From assembly GCF_041060425.1 (NCBI RefSeq), contig NZ_JAULBC010000002.1, forward strand, positions 930,001 through 994,000: a stretch of 64,000 nucleotides of DNA, given 5' to 3'. A model generated the notes under the pieces. That model did no database searches and was not told the DNA's origin. It saw nothing but the letters and a program-made list of their open reading frames with translations. Origin of the DNA: Danxiaibacter flavus (lineage in GTDB: Bacteria > Bacteroidota > Bacteroidia > Chitinophagales > Chitinophagaceae). The stretch's first letter is position 1. The number at the start of each line of letters is the position of its first letter. The position numbers and the translations under genes were made by a program. Shown here in pieces: positions 1 to 8,174 of the stretch.

Positions 1-1396
1 CGATAATCACTCCCACAATTGTGCCCAACAAACGATGGATGTTCCGCTGTCTCGTAAGGCTGTATGCCGGCTTCATGATCGTGATGATGGTCAGCAGGAT
101 CCAATAGCCATGACCGATCGGAAACAACAGGGATATAATGTAACCGGTAAGCATTGCCAACGTTACCCTTAACGCGTGCCTGAAATGATTTGATTTTAAA
201 CTAAGGTTCTCCAGGAGTAGCATCGGGTTAATTTCTGTTCGCTGAACGGCGGCATCCGGCTTTAACTCCGAAACCCATTTGCGTGCAGCTTTTTTATCGT
301 TTTCCGCAAAGCTGCGCAACCGCTTTATTCTTTCGGCAACATCCTGTATGCTGTATAAAATTTGTCTGAGCCTGATGAACTTGCTGATATTGGTTGAATT
401 CAATTCCTGTTTTCTTAACGCTACAAATGCATTTACGGCATCCTGCACTTTTTCCTCCATTTCTTTCGGTTCGCCTAAAGAAATACCACTTTGCACCGCA
501 AGTCCGATTTCAAACAGTTCTTCGGCCATCGCATCAATGCAATCATAGTATTTATTCAGCATGCCCGTATCATCCAGTTCCTTATGAAGCTCTTCATAAT
601 CCTGCTGGGATGTCATTACGCTTTCCATCAGGTCCACGCTATCCAGGAACATCATCATCAATGACCTGCCGCGCACCGTAGACTCTTCAATAATGCGCCT
701 GGTTTTAAACAGCATTTCGCGCAAGTCTTCCTGGTGCTGGTGAATCTTTACCTGCAGGCTGATCATCTGGTTGTAGAGCGCGTTATAATTAGGATCCTTT
801 TTATAAAAAAGCGATTTAAGATGAAGGTAGTTGGAGATCTCTGTAAGACTTTCACCCAACAGTTGCTGTATAAACATGTATGGTCGCAAAGTATTCAGCA
901 ACATACTTAACAGCGCATACCATACCCCGCCGATCGAAAAGTATAAGCATGTCTGCCAGAGGTTCGAACCCTGCATGTGGCCATCCACATTAAAAGTAAA
1001 TGCAACCAGAGCAATTAAACCGATCGAAGAAACCCTGTTTCCATATACGCCGATCAGGGAAAAAAACATCCCAAAAACGATAATGCAGATAATGGTTAAC
1101 GTTGGACTTGTATGAACTATGCCTGTAACCAGCAAAACAAGCACGTTAATAATGAGACTGGCAATAAGACTATTTCTCCGGTGATGTTCAGGGCCGGGGC
1201 TATCTGTAAGGCTCACACACAATGCCCCCAAGGGCAATGCGATCATCGTTTGCAACAGGCCAAAACGGTTAAGAATGATTGCAGGAATAATAACGCCTGC
1301 GGTGATTCTGACGCCGCTGTATAAATATTGGCTGGTGATAAATTTCCGTAGTTCTCTGCTATAATCCAGGCTTTTCAATCCTTTGCTTAATCCCAT
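1..1396 (-). CDS. FUSC/YccS-family inner-membrane transporter (3' end outside window)
   Basis: About 465 codons are visible from an ATG at 1394-1396; the C-terminus runs off the left edge. The first ~140 residues form a block of hydrophobic segments (for example GVRITAGVIIPAIILNRFG), followed by a soluble, helix-rich stretch of about 230 residues, then a return to membrane with HALRVTLAMLTGYIISLLFP and HGYWILLTIITIMKPAYSL. This membrane-soluble-membrane plan with a second copy of the hydrophobic block is that of YccS/FUSC proteins, relatives of AaeB and aluminium-activated malate transporters. These are thought to export aromatic acids or fusaric acid-like compounds; the substrate here is unknown. 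The family usually has about 700 residues, so roughly a third is missing because of the window edge, not by mutation. Confidence 0.88.
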   Translation of the reverse strand, partial: MGLSKGLKSLDYSRELRKFITSQYLYSGVRITAGVIIPAIILNRFGLLQTMIALPLGALCVSLTDSPGPEHHRRNSLIASLIINVLVLLVTGIVHTSPTLTIICIIVFGMFFSLIGVYGNRVSSIGLIALVAFTFNVDGHMQGSNLWQTCLYFSIGGVWYALLSMLLNTLRPYMFIQQLLGESLTEISNYLHLKSLFYKKDPNYNALYNQMISLQVKIHQHQEDLREMLFKTRRIIEESTVRGRSLMMMFLDSVDLMESVMTSQQDYEELHKELDDTGMLNKYYDCIDAMAEELFEIGLAVQSGISLGEPKEMEEKVQDAVNAFVALRKQELNSTNISKFIRLRQILYSIQDVAERIKRLRSFAENDKKAARKWVSELKPDAAVQRTEINPMLLLENLSLKSNHFRHALRVTLAMLTGYIISLLFPIGHGYWILLTIITIMKPAYSLTRQRNIHRLLGTIVGVII

Positions 1397-1561
1397 ACCA
1401 AAAACGTTGAATGTATACGAAGATACAATGTAATATACTTGAGACAAGAATACCGTAAACTGCCTTAAAAATTAAGGGTGATTTGTATTTTTTTTTAACG
1501 AGAATTTCATTCGCATTAGTCAAACTTTATATGTAATGTTGTAATATAAACACCACCCCCA

Positions 1562-1801
1562 ATGGAAATCGAATTAATATTGCCAATGAAAACTCCCGGG
1601 TTCGGGGAAGATTTGGTCACAGCAGAAAAAAACTTCATAAAAAAGGTAATGCCTCTTGCCGACTCTTTTTTCACTTTTGCTAAAGTCAACGAAGTTTTTA
1701 ACACCGAAAAAAGAAAACGAATTACACGCAAATTTAAACTGGTCAAAGTGCACAAATCTGATATATTCAGGCCTTTTCAGTTTGTGATATGTAAAAATTA
1801 A
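1562..1801 (+). CDS. Possible small basic protein, unrecognised
   Basis: A 79-codon ATG frame in an otherwise empty 750-nt AT-rich gap. The product would be basic, with a lysine/arginine-rich middle (NTEKRKRITRKFKLVKVHKS), no signal peptide and no membrane segment. I recognise no family. There is no clear promoter or ribosome site, and the opposite strand is also open over much of the same stretch, so it may be a chance frame or a decayed gene remnant. Confidence 0.2.
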   Translation: MEIELILPMKTPGFGEDLVTAEKNFIKKVMPLADSFFTFAKVNEVFNTEKRKRITRKFKLVKVHKSDIFRPFQFVICKN

Positions 1802-1963
1802 ACATCTTATAGCAAGCCGCAAGATGTTGTAAAGAAGAACAATCATGTTTTTTATAGCAAGAGAATAAAAAGTGTGGTTAGGCAACTTAAAACAACATAC
1901 TGTAATTTGAAGTTTCTGTATCCCCTGTAAATAATACCAAAACTACTTGCGGCTGCTTTTTAG

Positions 1964-2023
1964 TTATACGTTTTAAGTGATACGTTTTAAGTTTTACGTT
2001 TTAAGTTTTACGTTATACGTTTA
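1964..2023. repeat. Word repeat, TTATACGTTTTAAG family
   Basis: Seven or so imperfect copies of a word of the type (A/T)TACGTTTTAAGT follow one another. The same family reappears after ilvN (16043-16077) and, as a perfect palindrome, between dps and the OsmC gene (58230-58393). No partner arm is visible nearby. Confidence 0.7.
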
Positions 2024-2048
2024 TCTGAGCGATAAATCCGCCCTTCCT

Positions 2049-2158
2049 ACTGTCTTACTTTCTTACCATCTTAAACGTCTTACGGTCTTACGATCTTACT
2101 GTCTTACGGTCTTACGATCTTACTGTCTTACTGTCTTACGGTCTTCTTAAGCTCTTAC
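2049..2158. repeat. Word repeat, CTTACGGTCTTACGAT family, reaching into a gene end
   Basis: About a dozen degenerate 8-nt words (TCTTACGG, TCTTACGA, TCTTACTG) run in direct orientation up to and slightly past the stop codon of the minus-strand gene ending at 2147. The final codons of that protein (around KVRA) lie within the last words. This is the only family here that forms a long one-sided array without an obvious inverted partner. Confidence 0.75.
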
Positions 2159-3700
2159 CTTTCTTCCTCCTAAAAACATTTGCCTTCTTATCTGCTGTAC
2201 GGGCACATTCTGTATTTTACTTTCCAGCCAGGAGATAATATCCAGGTACATAAATGATCTTGTCTCAAGCGGATTGTCGTGATATTTTTCAAGCTTTTCT
2301 TTTAAAAGTCTGAAAGCGGGAATGATCTGTTTGGCCTGAAGCGAAAAAGATTTACGAAGGAATTTAAAAATCTCCTCCTCTACCACACTCAAATTTTTCA
2401 TATTGGCCATGAAGCGATAAACTGATTTAATCAGATATTCGAGGATACTGTAGTTGCCTAATTCATAGTGTGCAATAAGATGCAGCAGACGTGCATAACA
2501 TTGAAGATCTGTACGCAGATCAACCTTCCAGTTAATGATCTTATTCAGGTAATCAATTGCCTTTTCATTGTCACCACTTCCAAAATACAAACACGCTATT
2601 TTGTAGTAGAATACAAGAATACGATGTCTGTCCAGATTAAGCTCATATTCCTTGATTTTCTCTTCAATCACACGCACCAATTCAAGCCCCTGGCTGAAAG
2701 TTCCTTCAAGGAAATGCCGGTCAATTTTAGCCGTGTACAAATACACAAAAGTTTGAATAAGTATGTTTGTGTTCAAGGCACTATTATGCGAAGAAGCAAA
2801 AGCTTCAAACTGTTCAAGTGTTTCATTATAGCGGTCATAATTATTCAGCACAAAGTGTGCAGTAAGTAAATTATGAAGACCTTTAATGTATTGTCCGGCC
2901 TCAGAAATTTTCATTTGAGGCTCTGCATCAAAGATATCCACCCATTTCTGAGCATACCGGTAGAAGGACAACAAATCCTGCATAATGAACGTGTACCAGC
3001 AATATGACTGGTACAAATACATTTTTTCATAGAAGCCCATTTTGGAGATGCTATGCTTGGGAAGGTTAGTTTCAAAAAACAGCTTAATCGCACTAACATC
3101 TTTTTCGTCCCTGGCATGTCCCATTTTAATGTACCAGCTATATAACTGAAGCGATAGGTTAGACACCTTCACCAGCAACGAAACATGATCCGTCAGTTCT
3201 TTCGCCTCACTAGCCAGTTTCTCCGCACGGTCTTCCATGCTGCGGGTGATATGGAGGGATTCAATTTTCTTCTCAAACAAAACGGCTTCTAACTGAAAAA
3301 CAAGTTGATGGGAGCCCTTTGCGTGCTCTTTTATTTTTTCAAGTGTTTTCAGGCTTTGAAGGTAAAGGCCGCGGTTATATAAAATGCGTGCGTAATCCAT
3401 CAGTTCATGCAACTGCAAATCAATATTGTCATCATCCTTCACCTGCCGCAAACCTGCTAACAACTGTTTGTACAGATATCCTTTTATGTTAGATAGCTGT
3501 TGCTTCTTAATGGAAGGATTTTTCTGCAGCAGCAATTCTTCATCGTACTCGTCCATTTTATCCAGCGCATCAAACAATTGCACTACTTTCAAATCATCCG
3601 TACCTGTCTGGCGTTTAACAAATAGCTTAAAATTCCTCTTATCACCTTTGGAAAGAGATTTAACCAACTGAAATAACTCGTCTGTGGTACGTTTAGCCAT
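2147..3700 (-). CDS. Conserved hypothetical helical-repeat protein (TPR-like)
   Basis: The 517-residue product starts at ATG 3698-3700. It has no signal peptide or membrane span. After a basic start (KRTTDELFQLVKSLSKGDKR) it is almost entirely amphipathic helices of about 35-40 residues, with tyrosine/leucine patterns such as YNRGLYLQSLKTLEKIKEHA and GSGDNEKAIDYLNKI that resemble degenerate TPR units. Such proteins usually act as protein-binding scaffolds, but no partner can be named. It is transcribed divergently from leuA. The last codons overlap a word repeat. I do not recognise a named family; helical-repeat fold is inference from sequence pattern. Confidence 0.75.
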   Translation of the reverse strand: MAKRTTDELFQLVKSLSKGDKRNFKLFVKRQTGTDDLKVVQLFDALDKMDEYDEELLLQKNPSIKKQQLSNIKGYLYKQLLAGLRQVKDDDNIDLQLHELMDYARILYNRGLYLQSLKTLEKIKEHAKGSHQLVFQLEAVLFEKKIESLHITRSMEDRAEKLASEAKELTDHVSLLVKVSNLSLQLYSWYIKMGHARDEKDVSAIKLFFETNLPKHSISKMGFYEKMYLYQSYCWYTFIMQDLLSFYRYAQKWVDIFDAEPQMKISEAGQYIKGLHNLLTAHFVLNNYDRYNETLEQFEAFASSHNSALNTNILIQTFVYLYTAKIDRHFLEGTFSQGLELVRVIEEKIKEYELNLDRHRILVFYYKIACLYFGSGDNEKAIDYLNKIINWKVDLRTDLQCYARLLHLIAHYELGNYSILEYLIKSVYRFMANMKNLSVVEEEIFKFLRKSFSLQAKQIIPAFRLLKEKLEKYHDNPLETRSFMYLDIISWLESKIQNVPVQQIRRQMFLGGRKVRA

Positions 3701-3789
3701 CGTAAATAAACTGTTTAAGAATCCTTGCCAGATAAGGGTTTCAACTATATTAAGACCCGTTATCTACCGTAAAACCTGCATAAATATGG

Positions 3790-3821
3790 TTTTATTTAAG
3801 CGCAATCTGCAAATATATTTG
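3790..3821 (+). promoter_or_regulatory. Candidate promoter of leuA
   Basis: TATATTTG at 3814-3821 matches the Bacteroidota -7 box TAnnTTTG exactly. A weak -33 element (TTTTA, 3790-3794) lies 19 nt upstream. Transcription would start near 3828, leaving about 70 nt before the leuA ATG. No leader peptide or terminator is visible in that stretch, unlike the ilv operon. Confidence 0.4.
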
Positions 3822-3901
3822 AACAATGCAGGCTGATTTAAGTTTATGGCAGGCAACCAAAATTAAACAGTCTGCATAATTTTTTTATCTAAAACATTCA
3901 T

Positions 3902-5065
3902 ATGTCGGCTAAAAAGATAGACATTTTTGACACTACTTTAAGAGATGGCGAACAAGTTCCCGGTTGTAAATTAAATACAAAAGAGAAGATAGAGCTGGCG
4001 CTGGCATTAGAGAATTTAGGTGTGGACATTATTGAAGCAGGTTTTCCTATTTCAAGTCCCGGCGATTTTGCTTCCGTACAGGAAATAGCTAAAGTAATAA
4101 CAAATGCAACTGTTTGTGGCCTGACAAGAGCGGTGCAGAAAGATATAGAGGTTGCTGCAGAGGCACTTAAACTTGCTAAACGTCCCCGTATACATACCGG
4201 CATTGGATCTTCAGATATACATATTAAACACAAATTCAATACAACAAGAGAAGTTATCCTGGAAAGGGCAACTGCCGCAGTTAAACTTGCGCGCAATTTT
4301 GTGGATGATGTTGAATTCTTTGCTGAAGATGCAGGACGCGCAGACCTGCAATTTTTGGCAAAGCTGGTTGAAACGGTTATTGCTGCAGGTGCCACTGTAG
4401 TAAATATCCCTGATACTACGGGTTATTGCCTGCCTCATGAATATGGCAGCAAGATTGCCTATTTAATGAACAATGTTCCTAACATAGATAAAGCAATCCT
4501 TTCATGCCATTGTCATAATGATCTTGGTCTTGCCACCGCCAATTCTATTGCCGGCGCGGTTGCGGGTGCGCGCCAGATCGAGTGTACCATCAACGGTATC
4601 GGCGAAAGAGCAGGAAACACATCACTTGAAGAAGTAGTGATGATCATCAAAAAACACCAGGATCTTAACCTTTATACCAACATTAAGTCAGAACAGTTGA
4701 ATCCCGTTAGCCGCCTGGTTTCTGATACCATGCGTATGCCGGTGCAGCCTAACAAGGCGATTGTTGGTTGCAACGCCTTCTCTCATTCATCAGGTATTCA
4801 CCAGGATGGATTTCTGAAAGAAGCGCTTACTTACGAAATTATTGCTCCGGAAGAAGTAGGTGCTGATACTTCTAAAATTGTACTTACTGCCCGCAGCGGC
4901 CGCAGTGCACTTGCCCACCGCTTGTTAAAACTCGGTTTTGAATACAATCGCAATGATATTGACGTGTTGTACCAGGAATTCCTGAAAATAGCTGATGCGA
5001 AGAAAGAAGTGGAAGACAGCGACCTGAAAGAAATGGCGAATGCTTACGTAGCAGTTGGGATATAG
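3902..5065 (+). CDS. leuA: 2-isopropylmalate synthase, short form
   Basis: Condenses acetyl-CoA with 2-oxoisovalerate, the committed step of leucine synthesis. The HMGL-like TIM barrel is complete: DTTLRDGEQ at residues 10-18, the metal-binding HCHNDLGLATANS near 201, NGIGERAGNTSLEEVVM near 231 and GIHQDGFLKE near 298. The protein has 387 residues and stops after the subdomain that follows the barrel; the C-terminal allosteric leucine-binding domain (about 130 residues in E. coli-type LeuA of ~520) is absent. Feedback inhibition by leucine through that domain is therefore not expected. Homocitrate or citramalate synthase have similar barrels, but leuC, leuD and leuB directly downstream support LeuA. 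Confidence 0.92.
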   Translation: MSAKKIDIFDTTLRDGEQVPGCKLNTKEKIELALALENLGVDIIEAGFPISSPGDFASVQEIAKVITNATVCGLTRAVQKDIEVAAEALKLAKRPRIHTGIGSSDIHIKHKFNTTREVILERATAAVKLARNFVDDVEFFAEDAGRADLQFLAKLVETVIAAGATVVNIPDTTGYCLPHEYGSKIAYLMNNVPNIDKAILSCHCHNDLGLATANSIAGAVAGARQIECTINGIGERAGNTSLEEVVMIIKKHQDLNLYTNIKSEQLNPVSRLVSDTMRMPVQPNKAIVGCNAFSHSSGIHQDGFLKEALTYEIIAPEEVGADTSKIVLTARSGRSALAHRLLKLGFEYNRNDIDVLYQEFLKIADAKKEVEDSDLKEMANAYVAVGI

Positions 5066-5068
5066 TAC

Positions 5069-5135
5069 ATTTGAGATTTGAAATTTGAGATTTAGGATTT
5101 CGTCAATCTTAAATCTCAAATTTCAAATCTCAAAT
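5069..5135. repeat. Perfect 25-bp inverted repeat between leuA and leuC
   Basis: Arm 5069-5093 (ATTTGAGATTTGAAATTTGA...) is exactly complementary to 5111-5135. Pairing continues inward for six more base pairs with one G-T, leaving a loop of only 5 nt (5100-5104), so the RNA would fold into a stem of about 31 bp. It has no U-tract and lies inside the operon, starting four bases after the leuA stop codon. Confidence 0.92.
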
Positions 5136-5171
5136 CCTTAATATTTAGAACAGGTTTTTAAAGAGATAAAA

Positions 5172-6569
5172 ATGGCGAAAACATTATTTGATAAGATTTG
5201 GGAGAAACATGTAGTTAAGAATATTGAAGGCGGTCCTTCTGTATTTTACATCGATACGCATTTTATTCATGAGGTTACCAGTCCACAGGCTTTTAAAGGA
5301 CTGGAGAAAAGAGGTTTACAGGTTTTCCGTCCCAAACAGGTGGTTGCAACAGCAGACCACAACGTTCCTACGCTTAATCAGCATCTTCCCATCAAAGAAG
5401 AATTATCACGTTTACAAGTACAAACATTACAGGATAACTGTAAAAAGTTTGGCATTGAATTATACGGTTTAGGCCATCCTTACCAGGGCATCGTTCACGT
5501 AATCGGCCCTGAGCTGGGTATTACTCAGCCAGGCATGACGATTGTTTGCGGTGACAGCCACACTTCTACACACGGCGCATTTGGAACAATTGCATTTGGT
5601 ATCGGTACCAGTGAAGTTGAAATGGTATTGGCTACCCAGTGCCTTATGCAGAGCAAACCCAAGCTGATGCGTATTAATGTTGACGGCGAACTGAACAAAG
5701 GTGTTGTTTCTAAAGACATCATTCTATATATCATATCTAAAATATCTGCGAGTGGTGCAACAGGTTATGCTGTTGAATATGCAGGAAGCGCAATCCGCAA
5801 CCTAAGTATGGAAGCACGCATGACCATCTGCAATATGAGCATTGAAATGGGTGCCCGTTGTGGTATGATTGCCCCCGATCAAACAACTTTCGATTACATT
5901 AAAGGCAGAGAGTTTGCTCCTAAAGGTGATGCATGGGATAATGCAGTTGCAGAATGGCAAACTTTATATTCCGATGCTGACGCGAAGTTTGATGTTGAAC
6001 TGAACATTAAAGCGGAAGACATTGAACCGATGATCACCTACGGTACAAACCCGGGCATGGGCATCGGCGTTACTGGCCATATACCTGCATTAACTGAGAT
6101 TGATGAAAAAGAAAAAGTTTCTTATCAAAAATCTCTTAACTACATGGGTCTTGAGCCTGGTGCGGATATCAAAGGCAGAAAGGTTGACTATGTTTTCATC
6201 GGAAGCTGCACCAACAGCCGCATTGAAGATTTGAGAATGGTAGCCTCTTTTGTAAAAGGCAAGAAGAAAGCGGATGATGTGGAAGTTTGGGTTGTGCCTG
6301 GTAGTAAACAGGTAGAAAAACAAGCCATTGAAGAAGGTATCAACAAAATATTTGAAGAAGCAGGTTTTATTTTAAGACAACCAGGATGCTCTGCGTGCCT
6401 TGGCATGAATGAAGATAAAATTCCTGCAGGTAAATATTGCATTAGTACAAGTAACAGAAACTTTGAAGGAAGGCAGGGTCCTAATGCAAGAACATTCCTC
6501 GCCAGCCCGTTAACAGCGGCAGTTGCAGCAGTTACCGGTAAGGTTGGCGATGTTAGAGAATTTATTTAG
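5172..6569 (+). CDS. leuC: 3-isopropylmalate dehydratase large subunit
   Basis: With LeuD it isomerises 2- to 3-isopropylmalate in leucine synthesis. It has 465 residues, the normal length for bacterial LeuC. Aconitase-type motifs are present: CGDSHTSTHGAFGTIAFG near residue 134, and the [4Fe-4S] cysteines in FIGSCTNSRIEDL near 343 and GCSACLGMNEDK near 408. The stop codon TAG (6567-6569) is the first three bases of a word repeat (TAGGCGTGAGG). Gene order leuA-leuC-leuD-leuB confirms the assignment. Confidence 0.96.
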   Translation: MAKTLFDKIWEKHVVKNIEGGPSVFYIDTHFIHEVTSPQAFKGLEKRGLQVFRPKQVVATADHNVPTLNQHLPIKEELSRLQVQTLQDNCKKFGIELYGLGHPYQGIVHVIGPELGITQPGMTIVCGDSHTSTHGAFGTIAFGIGTSEVEMVLATQCLMQSKPKLMRINVDGELNKGVVSKDIILYIISKISASGATGYAVEYAGSAIRNLSMEARMTICNMSIEMGARCGMIAPDQTTFDYIKGREFAPKGDAWDNAVAEWQTLYSDADAKFDVELNIKAEDIEPMITYGTNPGMGIGVTGHIPALTEIDEKEKVSYQKSLNYMGLEPGADIKGRKVDYVFIGSCTNSRIEDLRMVASFVKGKKKADDVEVWVVPGSKQVEKQAIEEGINKIFEEAGFILRQPGCSACLGMNEDKIPAGKYCISTSNRNFEGRQGPNARTFLASPLTAAVAAVTGKVGDVREFI

Positions 6570-6639
6570 GCGTGAGGCTTAAGGTTAAACAGCCTTACAC
6601 CTGATACCTCACACCTTATACCTTACACCTTACACCTAA
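6567..6639. repeat. Inverted word repeat, GGTGTGAGG/CCTCACACC family
   Basis: TAGGCGTGAGGCTTAAGGT (from the leuC stop codon) is imperfectly complementary to ACCTTACACCTTACACCTA (ending 6639). The family (GAGGTGTGAGG, TATCAGG and complements) recurs after ilvD, kdpA, DUF2851, the alpha/beta hydrolase, the ADP-ribosylglycohydrolase and before ogt. Confidence 0.8.
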
Positions 6640-6649
6640 AACGTATTCT

Positions 6650-7411
6650 ATGCCGACCATTAAATGGGACACAACCTTATATGACAACAAACACAATTTC
6701 GTATCTAAATACGGAGAAGGTGTTGTCGCCTGGTTACAGCCTTTGGACGGAGAACAGATCCTTGATCTGGGTTGCGGAACAGGTCAGCTGGCAAATGAAA
6801 TAGGAGGTCACGGTGCAAAGGTTAAAGGGATGGATGCATCACCGGAAATGATTGCTAAAGCAAAAAGCGCTTATCCGGACATTCAATTTGAAGTAAAAGA
6901 TGCAACGGATTTTTCTTACGATGAGCCCTTTGATGCGGTTTTCTCCAATGCCACACTGCATTGGATCAACAAGCAGGAAGATGCCATCCGTTGCATTTAC
7001 AACACTTTGAAACCAGGCGGAAGATTTGTTTTTGAGATGGGTGGCAAGTATAATGTAAGAAGCATTTACGAAGCAGTTGAGAAAGCAATGATTGAAGAAG
7101 GTTTGAAGGATGAAATATCCAATGACTTCTGGTTCTTTCCATCCGTTGCCGAATATGCAACACTTTTGGAAAAGCAAGGGTTCGTGATACAGGAAGCTGC
7201 TTATTTTGAAAGGGAGACTGAACTTGTTGGAGCAGAAGGAATGAAGGATTGGATCCATATGTTTGGATCTTTCTTTTTCAAAAATATATCGAAAGAAAGG
7301 GCCGCAACCATCACTGATAAAGCCGTTGAATTGCTTAGACCAACAAATCTGCGGGATGGCATTTGGTACGCGGATTATGTAAGATTAAGAATGAAGGCCA
7401 TTAAACATTAA
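6650..7411 (+). CDS. Class I SAM-dependent methyltransferase
   Basis: The 253-residue product has the SAM-binding motif ILDLGCGTGQLANEIG (about residues 37-52), the acidic residue after strand 2 (GMDASPEMIAKAK) and DAVFSNATLHWI near 90-101. It most resembles trans-aconitate 2-methyltransferase-like proteins. Trans-aconitate is a by-product of aconitase-type chemistry, so a repair role next to leuC/leuD, methylating an off-pathway isomer, is attractive but only inferred. It sits between leuC and leuD in the same orientation, with 80 nt before and 46 nt after. It could equally be a passenger gene of unrelated function. Confidence 0.82.
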   Translation: MPTIKWDTTLYDNKHNFVSKYGEGVVAWLQPLDGEQILDLGCGTGQLANEIGGHGAKVKGMDASPEMIAKAKSAYPDIQFEVKDATDFSYDEPFDAVFSNATLHWINKQEDAIRCIYNTLKPGGRFVFEMGGKYNVRSIYEAVEKAMIEEGLKDEISNDFWFFPSVAEYATLLEKQGFVIQEAAYFERETELVGAEGMKDWIHMFGSFFFKNISKERAATITDKAVELLRPTNLRDGIWYADYVRLRMKAIKH

Positions 7412-7457
7412 GGCCAAACAACAAAAAAGAGAAAGACGATTTAAAATAAAGATCATC

Positions 7458-8054
7458 ATGAGCAAAAGCATTAACATAGTAGAAAGCACAGTCGTTCCGA
7501 TTAATATTGAAAACATTGACACGGATCAGATCATTCCTGCACGTTTTTTGAAAGCAACAAGCAGGGATGGCTTTGGAAAGAACCTGTTTCGCGACTGGCG
7601 TTTTGAAAATGATGATGAGAATAATCCAAAAAAAGATTTTGTGCTGAACAACCCTACATTTAAGGGTAAAGTTCTGGTAGCGGCAAAAAACTTCGGTTGC
7701 GGTTCTTCAAGAGAACATGCTGCATGGGCCATTAAAGATTACGGTTTTGATGTTGTGGTGAGCAGCTTTTTTGCTGACATCTTTAAAAACAACGCGCTCA
7801 ATAACTTTTTGCTCCCTGTTACCGTTAGCGAAGATTTTCTGCAACAAATTTTTGATGCGGTTCAAAAAGATGCGGATACTGAAATTGAAGTTAACCTGGA
7901 GAATCAATATATCAGGATTGTGTCTACAGGCGCACAGGAATCATTCGACATCAACAGCTATAAAAAAACATGCCTTTTAAATGGGTATGATGATATCGAC
8001 TATTTACTGAGTATGAAAGGTGAGATTGAAGCATTTGAAACAAAAAAGAACTAA
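7458..8054 (+). CDS. leuD: 3-isopropylmalate dehydratase small subunit
   Basis: Swivel-domain partner of LeuC. The 198-residue length matches LeuD, and the diagnostic motifs are clear: NIDTDQIIPARFLK near residue 20 and KNFGCGSSREHAAWAI near 77-92. Start at ATG 7458, 46 nt after the methyltransferase. The C-terminal tail is slightly acidic and not otherwise notable. Confidence 0.95.
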   Translation: MSKSINIVESTVVPINIENIDTDQIIPARFLKATSRDGFGKNLFRDWRFENDDENNPKKDFVLNNPTFKGKVLVAAKNFGCGSSREHAAWAIKDYGFDVVVSSFFADIFKNNALNNFLLPVTVSEDFLQQIFDAVQKDADTEIEVNLENQYIRIVSTGAQESFDINSYKKTCLLNGYDDIDYLLSMKGEIEAFETKKN

Positions 8055-8174
8055 GCTATGCGCTTTATGTTATAGGTTAAACCCCAACACTGATAAAAAC
8101 AGCACTTCGTTTTGAAAGAAATAAATAACATACCGGCAACAGATCAATCCGAAAAGGAAATCACATCAGCAAGA

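Noticed and set aside
1516..1885. Minus-strand frames of 79 and 103 codons opposite the small frame at 1562-1801
   Set aside because: Composition and hydrophobic pattern look random and there is no supporting signal; at most one frame here is real.
2468..2869. 133-codon plus-strand frame inside the helical-repeat gene
   Set aside because: Antisense shadow of a well-supported coding region.
3827..3880. Short frame MQADLSLWQATKIKQSA upstream of leuA as a leucine leader peptide
   Set aside because: Only two leucine codons and no terminator or alternative pairing follows; it lacks the features that make the ilv leader convincing.
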